Below, piece by piece: positions 1-8,131 of a stretch of 64,000 bases of DNA; the stretch's first letter is position 1; each line of letters begins with the position of its first letter. Below the pieces are notes generated by a model. The model did not search any database and had not been told where the DNA came from. It was given only the letters and a program-made list of their open reading frames with translations. Location of the stretch: contig JAHEAX010000003.1 of assembly GCA_024642525.1 (NCBI GenBank), positions 1-64,000 of the forward strand, given 5' to 3'. This DNA comes from Erythrobacteraceae bacterium. Lineage in GTDB: Bacteria; Pseudomonadota; Alphaproteobacteria; Sphingomonadales; Sphingomonadaceae. The position numbers and the translations under genes are program-made.

Positions 1-186
1 GCGGCATCCAGTGGAAGATGCCGCAAGAGAATGGCGCGGCTGTTCCGTCTGTCCTGGATCGCACCGGAGATCGTGGATGCGATCCTGGCCGGTCGGCAGC
101 TAGGGTTTCTCAGTCCTAATGCCCTTCTCGCGGCCGACTTGCCATTGGACTGGCCGGGACAGAAGGCTGCGCTCGGCTTCGGCTAA
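1..186 (+). CDS. C-terminal end of a serine recombinase (partial)
   Basis: The frame is open from the first base and stops at 184-186, giving 61 residues. The text contains RMARLFRLSWIAPEIVDAIL, then GRQ and, near the end, LPLDW followed by GQKAALGF. This is the usual C-terminal tail of large serine recombinases of the resolvase/invertase superfamily, where a helix-turn-helix-like segment is followed by an 'LPLDW..Q...LGF' ending. The catalytic N-terminal domain lies outside the window, so activity cannot be judged. It suggests that an integrated element or its remnant ends here, next to two tRNA genes. I am fairly sure of the family and unsure whether the gene is intact. Confidence 0.7.
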   Translation, partial: AASSGRCRKRMARLFRLSWIAPEIVDAILAGRQLGFLSPNALLAADLPLDWPGQKAALGFG

Positions 187-196
187 GCCAAGGTAA

Positions 197-278
197 GTGG
201 GGTCTGTAAATCGGCCTCCTGAGACTGAGGCCGGAAATCCCCCACAAACGCTCTAGTCTGCCAGTCTCAAGACCCCAC
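197..278. repeat. Nested inverted repeats downstream of the recombinase
   Basis: A 9-bp arm GTGGGGTCT (197-205) is the exact reverse complement of AGACCCCAC (270-278). Inside it, CGGCCTC (212-218) pairs with GAGGCCG (227-233), and GAGACTG (221-227) can alternatively pair with CAGTCTC (262-268). The arms allow two competing folds. No open frame of note lies here. It may be a transcription-end structure or a recombination-site remnant of the element whose recombinase ends at 186. Confidence 0.5.
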
Positions 279-372
279 ATGAATTGTTGCGCGCGCCAAA
301 GGCCGCAGAAACGCGGGCCTCACAGGCGCTCTGGGCTGAGCGCGCCAGAAGTCTGGCGATTTTGGGAGTGAG

Positions 373-448
373 TGGTGCCGCTTAGGTGACTCGAACACCT
401 GACCCCATCATTACGAATGATGTGCTCTACCAACTGAGCTAAAGCGGC
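373..448 (-). tRNA. tRNA-Thr (anticodon CGT)
   Basis: On the minus strand the sequence begins GCCGCTTTAGCTCAGTTGG, has an anticodon loop TTCGTAA with anticodon CGT, a T arm with GTTCGAGTC, and ends AAGCGGCACCA with CCA encoded. The seven-base acceptor stem (GCCGCTT with AAGCGGC) pairs perfectly. Length is 76 nt. Confidence 0.97.
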
Positions 449-479
449 CCTGCACGCTGCGGGTGGCAGCGGCTGAAAA

Positions 480-553
480 TGGAGGCCCGAGCCGGAATCG
501 AACCGGCGTGCGAGGATTTGCAGTCCCCTACGTAACCACTCCGCCATCGGGCC
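480..553 (-). tRNA. tRNA-Cys (anticodon GCA)
   Basis: On the minus strand the gene begins GGCCCGATGGCGGAGTGG, has anticodon loop CTGCAAA with anticodon GCA, a T loop GGTTCGATTCC, and ends TCGGGCCTCCA with encoded CCA. The acceptor stem pairs over seven bases. It lies 31 bp upstream, in its own orientation, of the tRNA-Thr gene, so both may be co-transcribed. Length is 74 nt. Confidence 0.97.
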
Positions 554-709
554 ATTCCTTTTACGCATCGCTGCCAGCGGCATTGAATTGCAAAGGAAGC
601 GGCCCCCTAGCGCCTCGCGCGGGGCAAGGCAATCCGCTTGTTCGAAATTGCTTTGCATAATCCCGAACGGGGCTGGCCTTGCGACAAAGTTTCGTTATGA
701 AACCTTCGG

Positions 710-1489
710 ATGACCATTGGACAACTGATCGAGCCCATAACCGCGCAAGGCGGCAAGATATCGCTTCCCGCGGCAACGCAGTGGATGCAGGGGCGGACAT
801 TGTATGGCGGTGCATCAGCCGTAATTGCCTATGCCGCTGCAACCCGTGGCTTCCCTGACCTGCCGCCGCTGCGCGCCGCGCAGATCGGTTTTGTGGCCCC
901 TGTCGGCACTGATATGGAATTGCGGACAGAAATGATTCGCCAGGGGCGTAATGTTGCCCAGCTGCGCAGCGATATTCTGTGCGAAGGCAAGGTGGCGTTG
1001 ACCGCATTCTGGCTGTTCGGGACAGAGCGTGAGCCAAATGGCCGCTTTCCCGCGCCGCCGCCAGTTCGTGATGCAGGTGTGCCGGAAGATTGCGCGGATG
1101 CATTTTCCCAGCACGGGCCAGACTTCCTGCGCAACAATTATGAAGTGCGCTACACCGCTGACCGGGTGGGTGCGGGCGAGCCACTGGTGCGCCGGTGGGT
1201 GCGCCTGCGCGAGGGATCGGACCTCGACCCTGTTTCGGAAATAATCCTGATGGGTGACACTTTACCCCCATCTGCCGTGCGCCTGATGGAGCGGCGCGGG
1301 CCGATCAGTTCGATCAACTGGTCGTTCAATATTCTCGACCCGGAACCAACCACACGCGATGGCTGGTGGTTGGCAGAAACTGCCAGCGACCATGCCGACC
1401 ACGGATATTCGAGCGAGCGGCTGCGGATGTGGAACACCGCGGGAGTTCAGGTCACATCCGGCATCCAGTCAGTGGCGATTTTTGGCTGA
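710..1489 (+). CDS. Acyl-CoA thioesterase family protein (TesB-like, double hotdog)
   Basis: A 259-residue protein with the layout of two-hotdog acyl-CoA thioesterases (4HBT_3/TesB-like). The first hotdog lies at about residues 15-105, with LYGGASAVIAYAAATRGFP near residue 32. The second is at about 130-255, with the family signature GDTLPPSAVRLM followed by SSINWSFNIL. Such enzymes hydrolyse acyl-CoA to free fatty acid and CoA in the cytoplasm. The gene stands alone on the plus strand and converges on the enoyl-CoA hydratase-like gene downstream, which also suggests acyl-CoA metabolism. Substrate chain length cannot be read from the sequence. The ATG at 710 is the only reasonable start. Confidence 0.85.
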   Translation: MTIGQLIEPITAQGGKISLPAATQWMQGRTLYGGASAVIAYAAATRGFPDLPPLRAAQIGFVAPVGTDMELRTEMIRQGRNVAQLRSDILCEGKVALTAFWLFGTEREPNGRFPAPPPVRDAGVPEDCADAFSQHGPDFLRNNYEVRYTADRVGAGEPLVRRWVRLREGSDLDPVSEIILMGDTLPPSAVRLMERRGPISSINWSFNILDPEPTTRDGWWLAETASDHADHGYSSERLRMWNTAGVQVTSGIQSVAIFG

Positions 1490-1505
1490 TCGCAGCCGGT
1501 GAGGG

Positions 1506-2312
1506 TCAGACGTCTGTAAATTTGGCTGGCCGCTTGGCCATGCCTGCCATTACAGCCTCTATCTGGTTGGGTGTGCGCATGATGGCGTGTTGCTCAATGC
1601 TTTCTTCCATCAGCAGATCGTCGGTTGAACGGTCCTGCATGGCGTTCGAAAGACGCTTTGCCGCCCTGATTGCATGCGGATTACGCGAGGCGATTTCATG
1701 TGCAATCGCCGTGGCGCGTGCGTGCGGGTCTTCATCCTGGAAAGTCGCAAGGCCCATCGAAACCGCTTCTTCGCCGCTGAAAATCCGGTTGGTATAAACC
1801 AGCTCTCGCAGGACATCGTCGCGCACCAGCCCGCGCCACAACGCATATCCGCCCATGTCCGGCACGAGGCCCCATTTGAGTTCCATGATGGCCATGCGCG
1901 CATCGGGCGCCGCAATGCGGATATCCGCGCCGCTGGCAATCTGCATACCGCCGCCAAAGCAGACGCCGTGGATGGCAGCGATGACCGGCACCGGCAGTTT
2001 GCGCCACTGGGTGGCGACCTGCTGGAACTTGTTGGAATTGCCGAATGTGCGTTCCGTCAGGCTCGGTTCGTCAGGCGAAGGCTGCCGACCGAAACTGGCC
2101 GTGTCGAGCCCGGCGCAGAATGATTTCCCCTCGCCCGACAGCACCACGACCCGCAGGCCCTTGGTTTTCTGGAGGACATGGCCTGCCTCGATGATGCGGT
2201 CGAACATTTCCGGGTCGAGCGCATTCATCTTGTCGCCGCGCACAAGGCGCACCTGCGCTACGCCATGTTCATCCATCGTAATCGAAACGCGGTCATTCTG
2301 AGGGAAATTCAT
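1506..2312 (-). CDS. Enoyl-CoA hydratase/isomerase (crotonase) family protein
   Basis: A 268-residue crotonase fold protein. The oxyanion-hole segments are seen as FCAGLD at about residues 66-70 and IHGVCFGGGM at about 115-123. Glu144 (in AIMELKWGLVPDMGG) and Glu170 (in LRELVYT) align with the two catalytic glutamates of hydratases, so a hydratase or isomerase activity is plausible. The start was placed at 2312 because AGGTG sits six bases before this ATG; an upstream in-frame ATG at 2318 would leave no spacing. The gene overlaps the end of the winged-helix gene by 20 bp, so translation may be coupled. The exact acyl-CoA substrate is unknown. Confidence 0.85.
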   Translation of the reverse strand: MNFPQNDRVSITMDEHGVAQVRLVRGDKMNALDPEMFDRIIEAGHVLQKTKGLRVVVLSGEGKSFCAGLDTASFGRQPSPDEPSLTERTFGNSNKFQQVATQWRKLPVPVIAAIHGVCFGGGMQIASGADIRIAAPDARMAIMELKWGLVPDMGGYALWRGLVRDDVLRELVYTNRIFSGEEAVSMGLATFQDEDPHARATAIAHEIASRNPHAIRAAKRLSNAMQDRSTDDLLMEESIEQHAIMRTPNQIEAVMAGMAKRPAKFTDV

Positions 2313-2760
2313 CTGCATCACCTGTAAATCCTGCTTCGCGATCATCGTTGCCCAAGCGGAGGTAGCTGTCCAGATATTGTTGCAGCCGGGGCGGGCCATC
2401 GTCGCGGCGCAGGACCGGCGATGCATCCGCGTCGAGCAGATATCCCGCAGGTACCGTCACGATCAGCCAGCTGAGGCCATAGACATGGAGCTTTGCACGA
2501 AGCCTGGCGATATGCACTTCGACCCGGTTCGTTTCGGGATGATGGTCGATCCGCCACACTTCTGCCAGCAAGCGCCGGCGCGACAGCGGCTGGCCTGCAC
2601 ATTCTGCCAGCCGCCAGAATAATTCGAACTCGCGCGGGTGCAGGCGCAGCCAGCGGCCTTCAATGCTGCCATCGCGATGAAACAGGTCGAGCATGACAGG
2701 GCCGGCGCGAAAATGGCGCGGCATCATCTCGGCCCCGGCAAGAAAAGATGCGCGACCCAT
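2293..2760 (-). CDS. Winged-helix DNA-binding protein (OmpR/PhoB-type effector domain without receiver)
   Basis: The protein (about 155 residues) matches a Trans_reg_C winged helix at about residues 35-110: LHPREFELFWRLAECAGQ, then LLAEVW, then the recognition helix region NRVEVHIARLRAKL and the wing IVTVPAGYLLD. No receiver domain precedes it, so it is either an orphan regulator or controlled by other means. The C-terminal 40 residues are of no known type. The start is uncertain: ATG at 2760 is used, but a TTG at 2790 is also in frame and ATGs lie further in. It overlaps the crotonase gene by 20 bp and is probably co-transcribed with it. Confidence 0.75.
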   Translation of the reverse strand: MGRASFLAGAEMMPRHFRAGPVMLDLFHRDGSIEGRWLRLHPREFELFWRLAECAGQPLSRRRLLAEVWRIDHHPETNRVEVHIARLRAKLHVYGLSWLIVTVPAGYLLDADASPVLRRDDGPPRLQQYLDSYLRLGNDDREAGFTGDADEFPSE

Positions 2761-2806
2761 CCGGTTCAGCCGGACGGACAGGGGCGACAAGCCCAGTGGT
2801 GGAATA

Positions 2807-3265
2807 TCACAACAGCCGGCCCGACTGCATGCTGTAGATTTCAGCCTTGGTAACGATGAGGTGATCGAGCAGCGCCATGCCCAGCGCCGCCGCCAGCCGC
2901 CTCACTCGGTCGGTCGAGCGGATGTCGTCAACGCTCGGCCGGCAGATGCCTGACGGGTGGTTGTGGGCAAGGATAAAACCGCGCGCATCGGCGGCAAGCG
3001 CTTTGCCGAACAGATTGCGCGCGCTGGTGACTGCGCTGTGCGGCAGGCCTGCCACCAGTGTTTCATCCGTCAGATAATATCCGGCCGAATCGAAATAGGT
3101 CACATGAAGACGTTCTTCATTGGCCCCTTCGAAATGCGTACGGAGGAATTTGAGGAATTCCGGATTGGCAAAGGGCGCGGCAGACGGAAGTCTTTCGTGC
3201 TGCGCCCATCCGTTTATCGCGGGGTGTTCAAGGCGCCCGGTGATTGCGCGGAAGGCCTGCGCCAT
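2807..3265 (-). CDS. JAB/MPN-domain protein, RadC-like (short form)
   Basis: A protein of about 152 residues that contains the JAMM metal-binding signature HNHPSG followed by a downstream Ser-Val-Asp-Asp at about residues 100-112, as in RadC/YeeS proteins. It ends TKAEIYSMQSGRLL, also typical of RadC C-termini. The N-terminal helix-hairpin-helix-like region of full RadC (total about 220-240 residues) is missing. The role of RadC is not settled; it is no longer regarded as a recombination protein. The start at 3265 overlaps the upstream membrane-protein gene by 52 bp. The longer open frame upstream only reads that gene in another frame, so it was not used. Confidence 0.75.
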   Translation of the reverse strand: MAQAFRAITGRLEHPAINGWAQHERLPSAAPFANPEFLKFLRTHFEGANEERLHVTYFDSAGYYLTDETLVAGLPHSAVTSARNLFGKALAADARGFILAHNHPSGICRPSVDDIRSTDRVRRLAAALGMALLDHLIVTKAEIYSMQSGRLL

Positions 3266-3717
3266 TCCCTGTAAGGGCCATAGAGCCCGAGGCGCTTTCG
3301 GTGCATCAACAACCCAAGGGCCAGAACCGAAATCTGAAAATAGGACGGGAGAATGTAGAGGATCGCATAGGCAATGGGGGACATCGCCTCGGTCATCTCG
3401 CGCGCCAGATGGGCGCTCAGCGCGATCAGTTGCAGGCCTGCAATCCATAGCGTGTACATCCGGTTGGCGCGCAGGGCGATTACGACCAGCGCAATGGTTG
3501 CTGCAAGATCGAGACCGGCATGGAAGATATCGACCGATGCCAGCGTGACCCCTTTGTGCAGGATGAGATGGTAGCACCGGTCAGCTGTGAACATGCCCAG
3601 GATGACGAGGGCGGTGGCGCGTTCCGGACCGCCACCTTTCCCAATCGCCAGCGCGCAGACCACCGCCATCAAAACAAATTGGATGACGGATCGGTTGTCC
3701 AGTATCAGCTGAAGCAT
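3214..3717 (-). CDS. Multi-pass membrane protein of unknown function
   Basis: I do not recognise this 167-residue protein. It shows about four to five hydrophobic stretches: residues 10-27 (VIQFVLMAVVCALAIG), 33-46, 64-82 (LAATIALVVIALRA), 88-101 and 115-138 (PIAYAILYILPSYFQISVLA). It ends with an Arg-rich tail, so it is most likely an inner-membrane protein. It lies between a 119-residue protein gene and the JAB-domain gene, all on the minus strand with short gaps or overlaps, which suggests one transcript. Confidence 0.65.
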   Translation of the reverse strand: MLQLILDNRSVIQFVLMAVVCALAIGKGGGPERATALVILGMFTADRCYHLILHKGVTLASVDIFHAGLDLAATIALVVIALRANRMYTLWIAGLQLIALSAHLAREMTEAMSPIAYAILYILPSYFQISVLALGLLMHRKRLGLYGPYREWRRPSAQSPGALNTPR

Positions 3718-3734
3718 GGCGCCTTCATCAAGGT

Positions 3735-4094
3735 TTATCCCGCGTCGTGCAGGGTAAGGGCCTGCATTGCCGGCGTGGGCATGGCATCAAGCGCGCTTGG
3801 CTCGATAATGGTGGGAATGTCTTCATCAGGGCCGGCCCGTTCACGCGCGACCTTGCTCAATTCGTCATGCACGCGCAGCAGGCTGGTCGACATGGACAGC
3901 GCCTGCTGTTCCGCCTGGTTCAGCCGCATGATGGCCCGTTGGCCTGCGTCGAGCGGGATATCGGGATTCTGGCGTGCCAGGATCATGGCCTGCTTCAGCT
4001 TGGCACAGGCCAGCATGGCTTCATCGGAAAGGGCTTCTGCCTCGCGCATCAGCTTGCGGATATTAAGCGCATCCGCACGTATCTGGGTTGTCAT
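3735..4094 (-). CDS. Conserved-looking hypothetical protein, helical
   Basis: A 119-residue soluble protein without a motif I recognise. The first 75 residues are strongly helical and charged (IRKLMREAEALSDEAMLACA), with regular heptad-like hydrophobic spacing that suggests a coiled coil or helical bundle. The C-terminal third is Pro/Ala-rich. CGGAG about nine bases before ATG supports the start. It is followed at 18 bp by the membrane-protein gene and preceded at 36 bp by the LuxR-type regulator gene. Confidence 0.6.
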   Translation of the reverse strand: MTTQIRADALNIRKLMREAEALSDEAMLACAKLKQAMILARQNPDIPLDAGQRAIMRLNQAEQQALSMSTSLLRVHDELSKVARERAGPDEDIPTIIEPSALDAMPTPAMQALTLHDAG

Positions 4095-4130
4095 CGAAAT
4101 GTCTCCGGAAAACTCCGGGCGTGTCCGGGC

Positions 4131-4724
4131 TCAACCGGCAGTGCCCTGGCTATCTACGGGGACGGAAGCCTTGCCATCCAGCACCTCGCTTAGGGAAAGC
4201 GCCGCCGAAACGACCAGGACCACTGCGGCAATCATGCCAAAGGCGAGCCCGACCATGACAGCGAGACGGTAAAGGACGGCATTGTCACCGTCGAGCGCCC
4301 CGAAGACGACCACCGGTTCGATATCGTGTGCCCAAAGCGCATCGCGTGCGACCACATGGGCATCGGACACTCGGATCGAACCGGGGTCATCCCGGATCGA
4401 CTGCTGGGCCAGAATGTCCAGTTCAGGCAGCTGCTTATTGCTGTATGCAACATTTCTGAAGGGGGTCTCTGCATCTTCCCCCTCGACACCATTCTCTTCG
4501 GCAGGCTCGCTGATTCTGAATTTTTCGACCAGCTCATTAAGGCTGGAAGCACCGTAAATGGTCTTCAATGCGCGGATATGCTGGTTGATGCGGGTTTCGG
4601 ACACACCCATTTCACCGGCGATCAGCTTGATAGGCTGCCGCCGGTCGATGCCTTCCATTACGGCGCGCTGCTTTTCGGTCAGCGCCCGGGTGCCCTCGCC
4701 GATCAAAGAATGTTCCTTTCCCAT
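4131..4724 (-). CDS. LuxR-type HTH regulator with a C-terminal membrane anchor
   Basis: A 197-residue protein. Residues 13-60 form a GerE/LuxR-type helix-turn-helix: ALTEKQRAVMEGIDRRQPIK, then IAGEMGVSETRINQHIRALK. After a variable acidic linker (about 65-145), a single long hydrophobic segment spans about residues 150-175 (LAVMVGLAFGMIAAVVLVVS). The DNA-binding head would thus sit in the cytoplasm, held to the inner membrane by a tail anchor with a short periplasmic end. No receiver or ligand domain is present. AAGG seven bases before ATG supports the start. Targets are unknown; the downstream genes on the same strand are candidates. Confidence 0.75.
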   Translation of the reverse strand: MGKEHSLIGEGTRALTEKQRAVMEGIDRRQPIKLIAGEMGVSETRINQHIRALKTIYGASSLNELVEKFRISEPAEENGVEGEDAETPFRNVAYSNKQLPELDILAQQSIRDDPGSIRVSDAHVVARDALWAHDIEPVVVFGALDGDNAVLYRLAVMVGLAFGMIAAVVLVVSAALSLSEVLDGKASVPVDSQGTAG

Positions 4725-4828
4725 TCACCAGCCTTGGTAGGTCATGCCTCGCGATTCGGCAAATTCCTACGCGGCTGGAAACAGGCTAGGCACTGATAAG
4801 CAATGTAAAAACCATTGACCGGCCCCAG

Positions 4829-4873
4829 CCACCCGAAGTTCAGCCAGCCGAAGTTCAGCCACCCGCAGTTCAG
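4829..4873. repeat. Three tandem 15-bp repeats at the 3' end of alaC
   Basis: Three adjacent units, CCACCCGAAGTTCAG (4829-4843), CCAGCCGAAGTTCAG (4844-4858) and CCACCCGCAGTTCAG (4859-4873), differ by one or two bases. On the minus strand each unit contains TGA in the reading frame of alaC, and the first of these is its stop codon. This looks like slippage expansion of the 3' end. Confidence 0.85.
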
Positions 4874-6051
4874 GTGACCGAGGCCAGATATCTTTTCACA
4901 TTGCGTGCTGCCTGTCGCAGCCGCTGTTCATTTTCCACCATGGCGATGCGGACGAAGCCTTCGCCTTCCTCGCCATATCCGACGCCCGGTGCCACGGCGA
5001 CTTCGGCGTGTTCCAGCAATTGCTTCGAAAATTCGAGGCTGCCCATGGATTTCAAGGCAGGCGGAAGCGGTGCCCATGCAAACATGGATGCAGGTGGCGG
5101 CGGAATGTCCCATCCAGCCCTTCCGAATGCCTCGACCATGACATCGCGCCGTTTGTGATACAGCAGGCGATTGCTTTCAACGATGTCCTGCGGCCCGTTC
5201 AGCGCCGCGCAGGCTGCTGCCTGGATCGGGGTGAATGCGCCATAATCGAGATAGCTTTTAACCCGTGTCATCGCTGCAATCAGCGCCCTGTTTCCCACGG
5301 CAAAACCCATGCGCCAACCGGCCATGGAATAGGTCTTGGACATGGAGGTGAATTCCACCGCGACATCTTTCGCGCCGGGCACCTGCATGATTGAAGGGGT
5401 AGGATTGCCGTCAAAATACAGTTCGGAATAGGCAAGATCGGACAGCACCCAGACTTCGTTTTCCTTCGCCCAGGCCACCAGTCGTTCGTAAAACGCCAGG
5501 TCAACCACTTCGGCCGTGGGATTGGACGGGTAATTCACCACCAGCACGCTGGGGCGCGGCACGGTGAAGGCCATCGCATTGTCGAGCGCACGCCAGTAAT
5601 CTTCATTGGGCGTGGTCGGCACCGAACGGATGGTCGCCCCTGCAATGATGAAGCCGAATGTATGGATCGGGTATGACGGGTTGGGTGCCAGCACCACGTC
5701 ACCGGGCGCGGTGATGGCATTGGCAAGGCTGGCCAGCCCTTCCTTGGACCCCATGGTCACCACCACTTCTGTTTCCGGGTCGAGATCGACCCCGAAGCGC
5801 CGACCATAGTAATTGGCCTGTGCCCGCCGCAAGCCGGGGATGCCGCGCGACTGGGAATAGCCGTGCGCGGTCGGCTTGCGCGCCACTTCGCACAGCTTGT
5901 CGATGACATGGGCTGGCGGCGGCTGGTCCGGGTTGCCCATGCCAAGGTCAATGATATCCCTGCCTTCACGCCGGGCCGCGTGACGCAGGCCGTTCACTTC
6001 GGCGATCACGTAAGGTGGCAGGCGCTTCATGCGGTAGAAATCGGTATCCAT
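4870..6051 (-). CDS. alaC: Aminotransferase AlaC-like (glutamate-pyruvate transaminase)
   Basis: A 393-residue fold-type I PLP aminotransferase. The PLP lysine is in SMSKTYSMAGWRMGF at about residue 240, and SNPTAEVV and YGAFTPIQ are conserved pieces. The whole text, from RLPPYV near the start through DIIDLGMGNPDQ, HGYSQSRGIPGLRRA and SIMQVPGAKDVAVEF, closely follows E. coli AlaC (YfdZ). AlaC interconverts pyruvate plus glutamate with alanine plus 2-oxoglutarate. Some alphaproteobacterial relatives are annotated as LL-diaminopimelate or aspartate aminotransferases, so substrate preference is inferred. The gene is monocistronic, and its stop lies in the 15-bp tandem repeat. Confidence 0.87.
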   Translation of the reverse strand: MDTDFYRMKRLPPYVIAEVNGLRHAARREGRDIIDLGMGNPDQPPPAHVIDKLCEVARKPTAHGYSQSRGIPGLRRAQANYYGRRFGVDLDPETEVVVTMGSKEGLASLANAITAPGDVVLAPNPSYPIHTFGFIIAGATIRSVPTTPNEDYWRALDNAMAFTVPRPSVLVVNYPSNPTAEVVDLAFYERLVAWAKENEVWVLSDLAYSELYFDGNPTPSIMQVPGAKDVAVEFTSMSKTYSMAGWRMGFAVGNRALIAAMTRVKSYLDYGAFTPIQAAACAALNGPQDIVESNRLLYHKRRDVMVEAFGRAGWDIPPPPASMFAWAPLPPALKSMGSLEFSKQLLEHAEVAVAPGVGYGEEGEGFVRIAMVENEQRLRQAARNVKRYLASVT

Positions 6052-6228
6052 TGTATCCCTTGGTGTGTGTTAGGGCGGTTTGCCCGGGCAAGTTGTGTGT
6101 TCGAAGCCTGATTATCAGAGAAGCAATAATTGCATAGGTGCAATCGCTCTCGCGCAATCCTATAAGGCAAAGACACCCTTCAAGGTACGTCCACGATGTG
6201 CCGCGCACAACAAGACGAGAGGCCAGAC

Positions 6229-8100
6229 ATGGCAGGCGCCAGCAAACCCAGCGATCCGTTCAGCGAATTGATGCAAACCCAGGCAGAGCAGATGCAGTCG
6301 TTTTTCAGCCAGATGGTGCCCGGCACTGCGGGCGTAATGCCGACTGACACCAGCATGGCGCAATGGGGCGAAGTCGCAACCAGGCTGCAAACCATGTGGG
6401 CCGATTTCCAGTCATCGCAGCAAGTAGAAACAAATCCTATCACCGCGATGTTCGACCCGACGCAGTGGCTGGGCATGGCACAGGAATGGTATGCGAAGAT
6501 GCCCCTGGCAGACCCCGCGCGCCAGAAGCAGATGTGGGATGACAGTGTCGAACTGTGGCAATCCGTGCTTGGCCAGTACCGCATTGGTGATGATGGAGAA
6601 CTGGACGAGGAAAGCACTCCCGAACTGCCCCGCAAGGACCGCCGCTTTGCCGATCCGCGGTGGAAGAACCAGCCGGTCTTCGCTTTGATCCACCAGACGT
6701 ATCTGATGCTGGCAGAACGCATGAATGCAATGGTCGACGAAATCGACGGCATTGATGCGGCCAAGCGCGAGCAATTGCGCTTTGCAACAGGTGCGATGAT
6801 CGAGGCGCTAAGCCCGGCCAATTTCCCGGCAACCAACCCGATCGTGCTTGAGCGCACGCTGGAAAGCGGAGGCGAAAACCTGGTAAAGGGTATGGAACAC
6901 CTGATGTCCGACCTGAAGCGCGGACAGTTGACCCACACCGATACCGATGCATTCAAGCTGGGCGAAAACATCGCCGTCACGCCGGGCAAGGTGATCCATG
7001 AAACCGAGCTTTACCAGCTGATCCAATACAGCCCTGTGACAGAAGAAGTGCTGGAAACCCCGCTGGTGATTTTCCCGCCGTGGATCAACCGCTTCTATAT
7101 TCTCGACCTTAATCCCAAGAAGAGTTTCATTCGCTGGGCTGTCGAACAAGGCGTGTCGACTTTCGTCGTCAGCTGGAAATCGGCCGATGCGTCGATGAAG
7201 GATATTGTATGGGACGATTACATCCGCGCGCAGATGGATGCGATCGACCATGTAAGGGCACGGCTGAAGGTAAAGTCCGTCCACACCATCGGTTATTGCG
7301 TTGCAGGCACCACCCTTGCCGCCACGCTGGCGATACTGGCCCGCCGCGGCGAGGCAGACAAGGTAAAGAGTGCCACCTTCTTCACAGCGCAGGTCGATTT
7401 CGAGAAAGCAGGCGAGCTTCTGCACTTTGTCGATGATACGCAGATCAAGGCGATCGAGAACATGGCCACTGACGGCTATCTCGACGGGCGCGTAATGGCG
7501 GCCACCTTTAATCTGCTGCGGGGCACTGATCTCATCTGGAATTATGTGATCAACAACTACCTGCTGGGCGAGGATTATCCCGCGTTCGATCTGCTTCACT
7601 GGAACGGCGATGTCACCAACCTGCCGGCCAAGTGGCACAAGAGCTATCTGATTGACCTTTATCGCGACAACCGCCTGGTGGTGCCTGATTCCATGTCTGC
7701 CGATGGAACCCCGATTGATCTCACCAGGGTCAAGACGCCGTGCTACATCCAGGCTGGCAAGGAAGACCACATCGCCCCAGCCGCCAGCGTGTGGCGGGTG
7801 ATGGACCAGTTTTCAGGGCCGATGCGCTTCGTGCTTGCCGGGTCCGGCCATATTGCCGGGGTGGTGAACCCGCCCGATGCCAACAAGTATCAATACTGGC
7901 TCAACGACAAGGATGTCTCGACGCTGGAAGAATTCGTTGCGGGTGCGGTGGAACACAAGGGCAGCTGGTGGCCGGACTGGATCGAATGGCTGAACCAGCA
8001 AGATAGCGCCAAAGTGCCCACCAAAGGCAAGCGCAAGCCCGGTGAAAAAGGCGATACGGTCATCGAAGATGCGCCAGGCCGTTATGTAATGGCCCGATAA
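6229..8100 (+). CDS. phaC: Class I poly(3-hydroxyalkanoate) synthase
   Basis: A 623-residue PhaC that polymerises 3-hydroxyacyl-CoA on the surface of PHA granules. The lipase-like box is GYCVAGT with nucleophile Cys357; Asp513 (GKEDHIAP) and His541 (GSGHIAGV) complete the triad. The second Gly of the usual GxCxGG box is Ala. An N-terminal PhaC_N region precedes the alpha/beta hydrolase core, and the length fits class I synthases, which work without PhaE or PhaR subunits. ATG 6229 is preferred over 6196 because GAGAGG precedes it at good spacing and MAGASKPSDPF is a typical start. The phasin gene follows on the same strand with its own promoter. Confidence 0.95.
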   Translation: MAGASKPSDPFSELMQTQAEQMQSFFSQMVPGTAGVMPTDTSMAQWGEVATRLQTMWADFQSSQQVETNPITAMFDPTQWLGMAQEWYAKMPLADPARQKQMWDDSVELWQSVLGQYRIGDDGELDEESTPELPRKDRRFADPRWKNQPVFALIHQTYLMLAERMNAMVDEIDGIDAAKREQLRFATGAMIEALSPANFPATNPIVLERTLESGGENLVKGMEHLMSDLKRGQLTHTDTDAFKLGENIAVTPGKVIHETELYQLIQYSPVTEEVLETPLVIFPPWINRFYILDLNPKKSFIRWAVEQGVSTFVVSWKSADASMKDIVWDDYIRAQMDAIDHVRARLKVKSVHTIGYCVAGTTLAATLAILARRGEADKVKSATFFTAQVDFEKAGELLHFVDDTQIKAIENMATDGYLDGRVMAATFNLLRGTDLIWNYVINNYLLGEDYPAFDLLHWNGDVTNLPAKWHKSYLIDLYRDNRLVVPDSMSADGTPIDLTRVKTPCYIQAGKEDHIAPAASVWRVMDQFSGPMRFVLAGSGHIAGVVNPPDANKYQYWLNDKDVSTLEEFVAGAVEHKGSWWPDWIEWLNQQDSAKVPTKGKRKPGEKGDTVIEDAPGRYVMAR

Positions 8101-8131
8101 ACACTTCATTAAGAAGCGAATTTCTGGATTT

